From Deltaproteobacteria bacterium (GTDB lineage Bacteria; Desulfobacterota; DSM-4660; Desulfatiglandales; HGW-15), in assembly GCA_019308525.1 (NCBI GenBank), contig JAFDIC010000260.1, positions 1 through 5,950 on the forward strand: a DNA stretch of 5,950 nucleotides, read 5' to 3'. The notes below the pieces were generated by a model. That model did no database searches. It worked only from the letters and a program-made list of their open reading frames with translations, and was not told where the DNA came from. How positions within the stretch are numbered: the first letter of the stretch is position 1; each line of letters begins with the position of its first letter. Positions 1 through 5,950 of the stretch are shown here, in pieces. The translations under genes were made by a program, and so were the position numbers.

Positions 1-572
1 GTATAGGTGTCTGATGCCCACGTATCCACCAGGACTATTTTCACGGTCTCGATATCGATCTTTCCCCCGTAAAAAAAATACCTCCCCCGCCGAGAAAAGT
101 AGTGAACAGAACTGCCAGTCCTGTAACCGGCAACAGGAAGGGGTTGAACGCTGTCTTTAAGCCTAAAAAGCTTTACGTGTTCGTAACCGCTTGAGTCCAT
201 GAAATGGTAAACGAATGCCCCATCATGAGGGCCAAACCCCCAGTAGGCGCTGCCTGAAGGGGTAAAAGTTTCGTTGAGTACTTCCTGGTTCTCCGATGTA
301 TAGACCACCAGGGTAACCTGGCTCCCAGTGGTCCCCACCACGTATCTGTAATTCCCCTGGGGCGATGTGCCTTCAGTTTCCGAAGTCACCGTGTAGGCTG
401 GTTGAACACCCTTTGAAGGCACTTGATAAGCGCCGATCAACTCACACCCGCAATCCACTCCCGGCCGCTTATCCTGGGCCAGGGTCATCTCTTCACACGC
501 CAGCAAGATGCTGATCGCTCCCAGGACAAGAAAGACTGCCCTGAGAAGAACAAATCCTCCGCTGAACCACAT
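1..572 (-). CDS. Exported protein, N-terminal part; possible beta-propeller (3' end beyond window)
   Basis: An open frame starts at the ATG at 572-570 and runs without a stop for 190 codons to the left edge. The start is chosen because GGAGG ends six bases before it. The N-terminus is a typical export signal: an 11-residue start with Arg11, a hydrophobic core at about 12-24, then LLAC (Cys26), and later TLA-QD (cut after Ala32). It could be a lipoprotein anchored at Cys26, although Leu at -2 is not the preferred lipobox residue, or a protein cut by signal peptidase I after Ala32. A CGC pair follows (Cys41, Cys43). The mature part is rich in beta-strand-like sequence. The stretch at 110-138 (YWGF, PHDGAFVYHF, then VKLFRL) resembles a PD40/WD40-like propeller blade, and similarly spaced strands at 165-183 may be another. 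That family call is tentative. It lies 185 bases downstream of the large secreted-protein gene on the same strand. Function is unknown. Confidence 0.8.
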   Translation of the reverse strand, partial: MWFSGGFVLLRAVFLVLGAISILLACEEMTLAQDKRPGVDCGCELIGAYQVPSKGVQPAYTVTSETEGTSPQGNYRYVVGTTGSQVTLVVYTSENQEVLNETFTPSGSAYWGFGPHDGAFVYHFMDSSGYEHVKLFRLKDSVQPLPVAGYRTGSSVHYFSRRGRYFFYGGKIDIETVKIVLVDTWASDTY

Positions 573-574
573 GG

Positions 575-583
575 CCCTCCTCC
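575..583 (-). promoter_or_regulatory. Strong ribosome binding site of the left-edge gene
   Basis: On the minus strand this reads GGAGGAGGG, followed by CC and the ATG at 572. The GGAGG core (583-579) sits six bases from the start codon, an ideal Shine-Dalgarno distance. This fixes the start, and with it the signal sequence, of the left-edge gene. An overlapping ATG at 585-583 is in another frame and lies inside the ribosome binding site, so it is not the start. Confidence 0.8.
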
Positions 584-733
584 ATGTCCCTAAACAATCA
601 TTGCTTCCGAAAAGGGTAACATGTAAAGGACGACAACACGGTTGCCTGAATCCGGTATTTGATTTCAGCCGACTGGAAAGAATGATCCCAGCGCCCTCTT
701 CGAAAGTCGGCCTTGATGAATCCACGAAATTGT

Positions 734-755
734 AAAAGGAAGCCGGTTTTACCGG
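734..755 (-). terminator. Possible weak terminator or stem-loop after the large gene
   Basis: Just past the TAG stop (760-758), the minus strand has a perfect 5-base inverted repeat, CCGGT-AAA-ACCGG (755-743). With one bulged base it can extend by about three weak pairs toward the stop codon. It is followed by CTTCC and a run of only four T (737-734). The stem is short and the T run is displaced by several bases, so it may be a weak intrinsic terminator, a 3'-end stabilising hairpin, or chance. If weak, read-through into the left-edge gene would be expected. The rest of the 573-757 gap shows no convincing promoter to me. Confidence 0.35.
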
Positions 756-757
756 AC

Positions 758-3700
758 CTACCTAAGGCCTGCCACGGACTGGATAGCGTAAATTGCCTCC
801 TCAAGGCCGATATTATCGTCTCCGTTGACATCGCCGCTCAACTGGACGCCAGCAGGGCTCAAGCCTGCACATACCTGGAGGGCCAGGATGGCGTCGGCCA
901 GGGTTACGCTCCGGTCACCGTCGATGTCCGCCAGCGGAGGCCAGAACAGGGCTGAACAGTTGTTGTCCTCATTGAGCTCGGCGATGACGGCCGTGGCATC
1001 GGCGCATACCTGGACCGCGTCCCTGATGCCGCTGACCGCCCGTGGCGTAAAGCTCCCGCTCCATGTCTCGCCCGGGGCAAGCTCTGAGCTGACGGTGACC
1101 TGATCCACCTGAGTCCCGTCCACCTTCAGGCCGACCACATGGCCACCGCCTGCCGATAGATTGCCCCTGTTCTTCACCGTGAAGGAGACCGTGTAGGTGC
1201 CCGTGTCCTCTGATACCTGGAGGTTGATAATCTCAAGATCCGGATTTTCTTCCGTGTGGGCCACGGCCTTTTGGAGGGATAAAATCGCCCAGGCCGTGGA
1301 GAGGATCCCGTCACCATCGTCAAAGCAGCCCATGGGCCACGACCCATCCTGGGACTGTTGCGAGAGAATCCGATCGCTCAGTTCCTGGAACCAGTTGATG
1401 GAATCTATGGTCTCGACACCTAGGGCCTCCAGACCCTTCATGGTCGTGTAGGCGCTCTGGTAGCAGATCGGGAATCCACCTAACTCCCAACCGTTCCAGT
1501 TTCTCACGACGTAATCAACCGCGTCCTTCACACGCTGGCTCGCGGCGGTGTCACCCACGAAGGCCATTTGCTGGAGCAGGTTGCCGGTCCTGAGGGCATT
1601 GGCTCCCACATCATCCGTGGAATGCTCATAGTGGGAGCCTCCGTCGTTCGAGTCGCCATTCACGGGGTCCTGGATGGCGGTGATCCAGTACTCGAGCTCG
1701 CTCCGCACAAACCCGGGTATAGCAATTCCCATTCCATCGGGAGGGGCGGCCTCGGCGTAAGCAAGGGCCAGGGTGACATACCCGGTGTTGGACTGGTCGC
1801 TCCGTGTTTGCCATGGTTCGTTGCTTGTGGGTCCATAGTTCCACCCACCTCTGCCGGGACCCGAATCAGTCTGCCCCCAGGCCAGGTAGTCCACCACGCC
1901 CTGGATCACCTGGGCATGGGTCCATCCGTCTACTGGGCTCCCCGTGGCGTTCATCAGGACATTGGGTTCGCCACTCGCGGCAACGGCCATGGCCGCGATG
2001 GCCGTATAATAAGTGGTGTGATCAGGGTCTTCAGACACGGCAAAATAAACCCCAATGCCGTCACCATCGCCATCCGGGTTGCCCGCCGGCTGCGGGCTGA
2101 CTTGTGCAGTATAGGCATTGGCAAAAATATAGTTGAGGCCGTTCATGACGTTCGCCTGGTACTGGTAGACAGGATCGAGGGGGGAGATGCCCTGGTCCCT
2201 GGCATGCTTTTCAAAGGCGAGCACGGCAAGGGCCGTCTTGGCCAGCGCGTATTGTGTTCCCCAGGAACCGTCCTGATTTTGTTGCTCTGCCAGCCAGTCG
2301 AGACCACCCGTCAGCCCTGGCCTGGCCGCGCCTTCCGTGGACCACATCGCCCAGTCCGAGTTGGAGCACGCGTTGTAAACGGTCCAATACCTGTGGTCCT
2401 GGGCCTCTGCACGGGCGAGATAGGTCTTGCCTGGTTCAAGTTTCCCCTCAGGGATGTCTTGGGCAGTATACGGCTCTCTCTTGCTCCGGTACACAAGATT
2501 GCCCTCGGTATCACTTATCCATATTCGATAATAGAGATTCCCCTGGTACCCGGAAATCCCGCTCCAGCTCACTGTGGGGGCGAGGGGATCTCCGGTGATT
2601 GAAATACTTGTCTGCTCAACCAGGGGTACATCCTCGCCAGCCCCTACCCATTCATGGGTGGTCACGGTCTTGCCTTCATCATCCGTAACGGTGAAGGTAT
2701 ACAAACCGAGGGCAGGGGCATCCGGGACCTTGAGGAAAAAACTCGAATCGCCAGAGTCGAAAGATGCGTTGGAAAGGAGATCATGGGTGTTGTTGTTCGG
2801 ATCCGTCACCTCCAGGGATTGGAGACTCCCGGGCAAGGTCCCGTCGGGATCCACCACGCCCGCGTGAAAGGCGGTGTAAACACCATCGGGCTCGTGGCGC
2901 TTGTAAACAGCGGCCCAGTTGAAATAGGGCGTGTTATTATCGATCACCAAGCCAACCTTTCCTGACCGACCCTGGTTGTTGAAGTGGATCCAGTAGGAAT
3001 CGTCAATGGTGCGGACGTACCACTGGTAAGAGCCCCCCGACTGTAACTTCCCTGCCGGGACCTGGACCGAGGTGGTGTGTATCCTGTCTGAGGCCCAAAT
3101 CCTGTTCCCTTGCGTGTCTTCGACGATCGCCCGGTAATAGATGGGCCTGTCCATGTTGCCAGGTGCGCCCCAGCTCAGGGTCGGCGCCAGGGGATCATCC
3201 GAGGCCTGAAGAGTCGCTGAATCCACAAGGGGAATAGCAAAGGAAGGGCCGACATAATCGTAAGTGGTTTTTGTATTGTTGTCGGCATCTGTGACCACAA
3301 ACCTGTAAAGGCCCTCAGCAGGTATGCCGGAAAGTTTTGTATAATACTCCTCAAAACCCGGCAGGTAATCCGATGATTGAAAGGCGTAAACTAGACTATC
3401 CTGTGGATCGTACACTTCAAGTGCGTTGATAGAAGAGGGGACGCTCCCGTCGGGATCAACCACGCTCACTTCGATCTGGGTCCAGTCGCCATTTGAGTCC
3501 TTGCGGTGGAATATCGTGGCGAAATTGAAATAGGGAGTGCTGTTGTGGATAATAAAGTCGGCCATACCTGAGTTTGCTCTCTGATTGGAGGCGAAGTAGT
3601 GATAATTGTCAAAGGCCTCCACCCGCCATTTGTACTGGACACCCTGTTGGAGGATCCCCCCAGGTACCTGGACCGCGGTGAACGGGGTAAAATCCGAGGT

Positions 3701-5950
3701 CCAGACGATGCTGTAGTCAGAGGGATCAAAGATCCGAGCCCGGTAAAAGAGGTTCCCCTGGTAGTCGGTCACCGCGGCCCAGCTCAGCGTGGGCTGCAAG
3801 GGATCTCCGGATGCCTGGAGAGTGGATTGATCAGGAAGCGGGATATTCGTGCCGCCGGGGAAATAGTAGTGGCTCGTGGCGGTCTTCCCCTCGTCATCCG
3901 TAACCGTGAAGGTGTATTCACCCACACCGGGTTGGCCTTGAATCCCGTGCCAGTATACATTGAAGGGGGCACCAATGAAATCCTGACCGGTGAAACTGTA
4001 GCTAAACCCGCCCGGGCCTGTGACGGTCAATGAAACGATGCTTTCAGGGAGGCTGCCATTGGGATCCTCGACCAACGCGGTCAGTGAGGTCATAACACCT
4101 CCAGTGGTGTTCAATGCCTGGACGTTACATCCCCTGAAATATGGGGTAGCTTCATCCCTGGCGTATACGATTCGGGGCTTGAGATTGGCCACCGTGCTAC
4201 CATCACCCGCCACGGTCAAGGGCCCGATCTTGGTCAGGTAATCACCTCTGGTCCGCAGGCCATTGAAATCCGCATCCCACATGGCCACCACATATACTTC
4301 CTCTCCAACCGGAAGGCCACCCACGATATAGCCCATCCCGGCCGTGTAGTCTCCTGAATCGATGATCTCCATTCCCAGGAGGTACTGGCGATCATTGATG
4401 AATTCCCCGTTTACGGCGCGGTATACACCGATATAGATGGGACCCGTCCCATCATATGCAGGTACATTCAATGTGCCGCTGATGCTGCTCAATGGGCCAA
4501 TTTGGAGGCAGGTTTCATTGTTATCAATGGGTTCCGGCATGTAAGGTATCCACTGTGTCCAGGTGGCAAGAAAACGTCCGGTAATTGAGCCAAGATCGGC
4601 CAGCGGAACTTTCCATTCCAGGTCATTCCCCACGGCCTGTGCATACCCTGTATTATAGGTGGCAAGCATGTTGGATTGGTAACCTTCCTGCCCCTCCCAT
4701 ACCTGGATGCGCCAGTTTCCGTCCAGGAAGTCCACCTGGACCGTAACGCCTCCCGGGAACATAGCGGGCCTTGGCTGGAATTGCACGAAATAACCCATGG
4801 CCTGCCAGGGGTTGGACTGGGTGTTCTGGTTAGGGGGTCCGTCTGCCAAAGTTATACGGCCATATAGGAAATCGTCGTCTTTGGCCAGGTAAAGGTCTTG
4901 TATGTCGCCACCCTGGTAATCCAGATCTTCATCTCCGATTACGTCCTGAAAAACCGGTGCAATCGAGCCCCAGTCAGCGAGGGAGTTATCCTGGACGTTG
5001 ATAGTTGCCTGAGGGATCAGAACTTCACCCGAAGCTGAAATACCTTCCAGGCCCCAGTCCTCCTGGGTCATGTTGGGGAGAATGCCGCCGAGGGTCGGAT
5101 CGTCCCCCAAGCCGTGCCCCATGCTTCCGGAGACTGGCTCACCATCACAGTTGAAATCGGGTAGAAAATCTCGGAGGTCGTAAGGCCCGGCGCCATTGCC
5201 AAACAGAGGGTTCAAGTCCAGGGAGGTTGTTTCCGAGGTTACGTTCGTTCGCGTGGCCGTGAAGGAGCCGGAGACATTTCCCTGCCAGGTCCAGCCGCTG
5301 TACGAGCCACTGGTAATCTGGTCCCCGGCTTGGTTGAGTGTGCCAGTAAAGGTCACTTCACTCCCATAACTTGACAGGGTAAGAGTAATCTGGTCACCAT
5401 CAATCTCAACACACTCAATTTCACCGCCACAGCCTATGAAATCGCAGCCGTCAAGGCCCTGAAAAAAGCCTTCGCTGTTATTTTCCCATAGATGTGCTTC
5501 GAGCCTCTTGCCCGTTGACCCATCCGTGATAAGCCATGTTTCCTCTTCTTCAACAAATTGAAATGCCGTACCCTGGTCCAAAGAATCTCTCAGCCCCGAA
5601 AGATTCAGGCGAAAGAATTCCTCGGCCTGCAAATCGCATGGCTCGATGGCAATGAGTTCCTCTGCGCCGAACTCGGTGCCGGGATCATTCCGGATCTTGT
5701 CGGATGCGGTCAGGTAGTCGTCAATCGCGCCCATGAGGGCAGTCCTTGCCAGGGCCAGGCGTGCGGCCCCTTCCACGGAGGGCGTTGAAGAGATCGTGAG
5801 GAGGTTCAAGAAGTCGGGATACCTGTCCAGGAAATCCTTCACGTTGAAGAAGTCCATGTTGATCAGTGAGAGGATCTCCCGCACATCCACATCCAGATCA
5901 TAGGCCGTGATGATGAGTGAAAAGGCCTTCATGAACTTCAAAGCCGCCCT
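758..5950 (-). CDS. Giant extracellular multidomain protein: beta-sandwich repeats, squalene-cyclase-like toroid, CARDB and dockerin-like C-terminus (5' end beyond window)
   Basis: One uninterrupted frame runs from the right edge to the TAG at 760-758. Codons before the TTG at 5941 are open (Arg-Ala-Ala), neither that TTG nor the ATG at 5932 has a convincing ribosome binding site, and no signal peptide is seen, so the true start is outside. Visible layout: helical region 1-120; beta-rich lipocalin-like region about 125-232, ending GSFTATR, with Cys166, Cys171 and Cys177; a conserved-looking linker 241-300 (NPLFGNGAGPYDLRDFLPDF); a CBM9/DOMON-like domain about 305-475, with the pattern N-x-x-x-ADW, GDIQDLYLAKDDDFLYGRI; a transthyretin-like beta-sandwich 485-590; three tandem units 599-1204; an alpha/alpha toroid 1209-1558; CARDB 1567-1668; a dockerin-like pair of EF loops 1670-1727. 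The domains are typical of secreted or surface proteins. No catalytic signature is evident. Likely roles are surface adhesion, carbohydrate or polymer binding, or scaffolding; this is inference. The reading frame is certain and domain names are family-level resemblance only. Confidence 0.93.
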   Translation of the reverse strand, partial: RAALKFMKAFSLIITAYDLDVDVREILSLINMDFFNVKDFLDRYPDFLNLLTISSTPSVEGAARLALARTALMGAIDDYLTASDKIRNDPGTEFGAEELIAIEPCDLQAEEFFRLNLSGLRDSLDQGTAFQFVEEEETWLITDGSTGKRLEAHLWENNSEGFFQGLDGCDFIGCGGEIECVEIDGDQITLTLSSYGSEVTFTGTLNQAGDQITSGSYSGWTWQGNVSGSFTATRTNVTSETTSLDLNPLFGNGAGPYDLRDFLPDFNCDGEPVSGSMGHGLGDDPTLGGILPNMTQEDWGLEGISASGEVLIPQATINVQDNSLADWGSIAPVFQDVIGDEDLDYQGGDIQDLYLAKDDDFLYGRITLADGPPNQNTQSNPWQAMGYFVQFQPRPAMFPGGVTVQVDFLDGNWRIQVWEGQEGYQSNMLATYNTGYAQAVGNDLEWKVPLADLGSITGRFLATWTQWIPYMPEPIDNNETCLQIGPLSSISGTLNVPAYDGTGPIYIGVYRAVNGEFINDRQYLLGMEIIDSGDYTAGMGYIVGGLPVGEEVYVVAMWDADFNGLRTRGDYLTKIGPLTVAGDGSTVANLKPRIVYARDEATPYFRGCNVQALNTTGGVMTSLTALVEDPNGSLPESIVSLTVTGPGGFSYSFTGQDFIGAPFNVYWHGIQGQPGVGEYTFTVTDDEGKTATSHYYFPGGTNIPLPDQSTLQASGDPLQPTLSWAAVTDYQGNLFYRARIFDPSDYSIVWTSDFTPFTAVQVPGGILQQGVQYKWRVEAFDNYHYFASNQRANSGMADFIIHNSTPYFNFATIFHRKDSNGDWTQIEVSVVDPDGSVPSSINALEVYDPQDSLVYAFQSSDYLPGFEEYYTKLSGIPAEGLYRFVVTDADNNTKTTYDYVGPSFAIPLVDSATLQASDDPLAPTLSWGAPGNMDRPIYYRAIVEDTQGNRIWASDRIHTTSVQVPAGKLQSGGSYQWYVRTIDDSYWIHFNNQGRSGKVGLVIDNNTPYFNWAAVYKRHEPDGVYTAFHAGVVDPDGTLPGSLQSLEVTDPNNNTHDLLSNASFDSGDSSFFLKVPDAPALGLYTFTVTDDEGKTVTTHEWVGAGEDVPLVEQTSISITGDPLAPTVSWSGISGYQGNLYYRIWISDTEGNLVYRSKREPYTAQDIPEGKLEPGKTYLARAEAQDHRYWTVYNACSNSDWAMWSTEGAARPGLTGGLDWLAEQQNQDGSWGTQYALAKTALAVLAFEKHARDQGISPLDPVYQYQANVMNGLNYIFANAYTAQVSPQPAGNPDGDGDGIGVYFAVSEDPDHTTYYTAIAAMAVAASGEPNVLMNATGSPVDGWTHAQVIQGVVDYLAWGQTDSGPGRGGWNYGPTSNEPWQTRSDQSNTGYVTLALAYAEAAPPDGMGIAIPGFVRSELEYWITAIQDPVNGDSNDGGSHYEHSTDDVGANALRTGNLLQQMAFVGDTAASQRVKDAVDYVVRNWNGWELGGFPICYQSAYTTMKGLEALGVETIDSINWFQELSDRILSQQSQDGSWPMGCFDDGDGILSTAWAILSLQKAVAHTEENPDLEIINLQVSEDTGTYTVSFTVKNRGNLSAGGGHVVGLKVDGTQVDQVTVSSELAPGETWSGSFTPRAVSGIRDAVQVCADATAVIAELNEDNNCSALFWPPLADIDGDRSVTLADAILALQVCAGLSPAGVQLSGDVNGDDNIGLEEAIYAIQSVAGLR
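761..934 (-). other. C-terminal dockerin-like tandem EF-hand loops of the large protein
   Basis: The last 58 residues hold two 12-residue calcium loops in dockerin spacing. Loop 1 has Asp1672, Asp1674, Asp1676, Ser1678 and Asp1683 at positions 1, 3, 5, 7 and 12. Loop 2 has Asp1704, Asn1706, Asp1708, Asn1710 and Glu1715 at the same positions. Each is followed by a helix (ADAILALQVCAGL and EEAIYAIQSVAGL), and the protein stops right after the second. This matches type I dockerin-like modules, which occur widely outside cellulosomes. Both loops keep every ligand position, so calcium binding is very likely. The partner, if any, is not in the window. Confidence 0.85.
938..1243 (-). other. CARDB domain of the large protein
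   Basis: Residues 1567-1668 follow the CARDB (bacterial cell-adhesion-related) pattern: a start of PDLEIINLQVSED, then YTVSFTVKNRGNLSAGGG, then VDQVTVSSELAPGETWSGSF, and a final strand ending ADATAVIAELNEDNNC. The 'v.N.G...a....v......g' core and the closing 'E.nE.NN' are diagnostic of the family. It is an extracellular Ig-like module used for spacing or adhesion, here linking the toroid to the C-terminal calcium-binding pair. Confidence 0.8.
1268..2317 (-). other. Alpha/alpha-toroid domain (prenyltransferase/squalene-cyclase-like) of the large protein
   Basis: Residues 1209-1558 open with GLDWLAEQQNQDGSWGTQYA and close with a segment containing LSQQSQDGSWPMGCF and STAWAILSLQ. The Q-x-x-DGSW 'QW' motif followed by a small-residue-rich helix is the hallmark of squalene-hopene-cyclase-type toroids. 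Intermediate helices are visible at 1310-1323 (YYTAIAAMAVAASG), 1387-1398 (TGYVTLALAYAE), 1447-1463 and 1496-1508 (AYTTMKGLEALGV). I see no DxDD protonation motif of squalene-hopene cyclase and no GCGEQ thioester motif of alpha-2-macroglobulin/complement proteins. The fold is therefore probably used structurally or for binding. Acidic loops interrupt the helices at 1288-1296 (NPDGDGDGI) and 1541-1545. Confidence 0.75.
2330..4147 (-). repeat. Three tandem protein repeats of about 202 residues (Ig/PKD-like plus FN3-like pair)
   Basis: Three units start at the TPYF motif: residues 599, 802 and 1004 (bases 4147, 3538 and 2932). The spacing is therefore 203 then 202 residues. Landmarks repeat in register: VEDPNGSLP, VVDPDGSVP and VVDPDGTLP; then G-x-Y-x-F-x-VTD (Tyr676, Tyr879, Tyr1081); then DPL-x-PT-x-SW (Asp713, Asp916, Asp1118); then YYRA or YYRI; then VP-x-G-x-L and a strand such as YKWRVEA or YQWYVRT, ending in an Asp-rich turn. 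Each unit looks like two beta-sandwiches: a PKD/Ig-like half and a fibronectin-III-like half. The third unit ends at about residue 1204, where the toroid begins. The copies are well diverged at DNA level, so this is an old duplication, not a recent array. Confidence 0.85.
4172..5029 (-). other. CBM9/DOMON-like and transthyretin-like domains of the large protein
   Basis: Residues about 305-475 begin ATINVQDNSLADWGSIAPVF and continue with a GDEDLDYQGGDIQDLYLAKD segment. An 'xxxDW ... P ... D ... GD ... DI ... LY.A.DD..LY' pattern of this kind marks family 9 carbohydrate-binding-like modules and related DOMON-like sandwiches. Residues 485-590 begin ISGTLNVPAYDGTGPIYIGV and end with VYVVAMWDADFNGLRTRGDY, the pattern of carboxypeptidase-regulatory or transthyretin-like sandwiches that carry a calcium-type D-x-D-x-N-G turn (Asp556-Asp558-Asn560-Gly561). 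Sugar binding is plausible for the first domain but cannot be shown; domain edges are approximate. Confidence 0.5.

Noticed and set aside
573..730. A sigma-70 promoter for the left-edge gene, for example around TTTACA on the minus strand near 628-633.
   Set aside because: No acceptable -10 box lies at 16-18 bases from it, so the match is no better than chance.
508..735. A 75-codon plus-strand open frame over the start of the left-edge gene.
   Set aside because: It runs antisense to the signal sequence and ribosome binding site of a well-supported gene and its product looks random.
598..831. A 77-codon minus-strand open frame across the end of the large gene and the gap.
   Set aside because: It overlaps the dockerin-like end in another frame, its product has no recognisable feature, and no good ribosome binding site precedes it.
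1268..2317. Functional squalene-hopene or terpene cyclase.
   Set aside because: QW motifs are present but the DxDD motif is not, and the toroid is embedded in extracellular adhesion-type modules, far from an enzyme's usual layout.
1568..2602. A 344-codon open frame on the plus strand opposite the toroid and third repeat.
   Set aside because: It lies fully antisense to the large gene, whose protein has recognisable domains there. The plus-strand product has no domain-like pattern and no convincing ribosome binding site, so it is a composition-driven shadow.
5930..5941. TTG at 5941 or ATG at 5932 as the true start of the large gene.
   Set aside because: The frame is open to the window edge, no good ribosome binding site lies before either codon, and an exported protein should begin with a signal sequence that is not seen here.

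Overview
The window holds two genes on the minus strand, and both run off an edge. It reads as bacterial accessory sequence for secreted proteins. Base composition is moderately GC-rich. The modular style (tandem beta-sandwich domains, a squalene-cyclase-like helical toroid, CARDB, then paired dockerin-type EF loops) is one I associate with Desulfobacterota (deltaproteobacteria) and some other environmental bacteria. That taxonomic placement is inference; nothing here fixes it.

Right and centre (5950 down to 758): one very large gene covers about 87 percent of the window. At least 1730 codons are visible and the frame is still open at the right edge, so the N-terminus and any signal peptide lie outside. 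In order, the visible part carries a helical N-terminal stretch, a beta-rich lipocalin-like stretch, a CBM9/DOMON-like domain, a transthyretin-like beta-sandwich, three tandem units of about 202 residues, an alpha/alpha toroid resembling the prenyltransferase/squalene-cyclase repeat family, a CARDB domain and a C-terminal dockerin-like pair of calcium-binding loops. It looks like a non-enzymatic or uncharacterised extracellular multidomain protein. Residue numbers below count from the TTG at 5941 as residue 1; this is a counting convention, not a proposed start.

Gap (573-757): 185 bases with a short perfect inverted repeat just after the big gene's stop and a strong ribosome binding site just before the next gene.

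Left edge (572 down to 1): the first 190 codons of a second exported protein, with a clear N-terminal signal sequence and a beta-propeller-like repeat motif; the rest lies beyond the left edge. The two genes share a strand and both appear to encode exported proteins, so they may be transcribed together and act at the cell surface, but a shared function cannot be shown from this window.

I saw no RNA genes, insertion sequences, CRISPR arrays or attachment sites. Plus-strand open frames here are shadows of the large gene.
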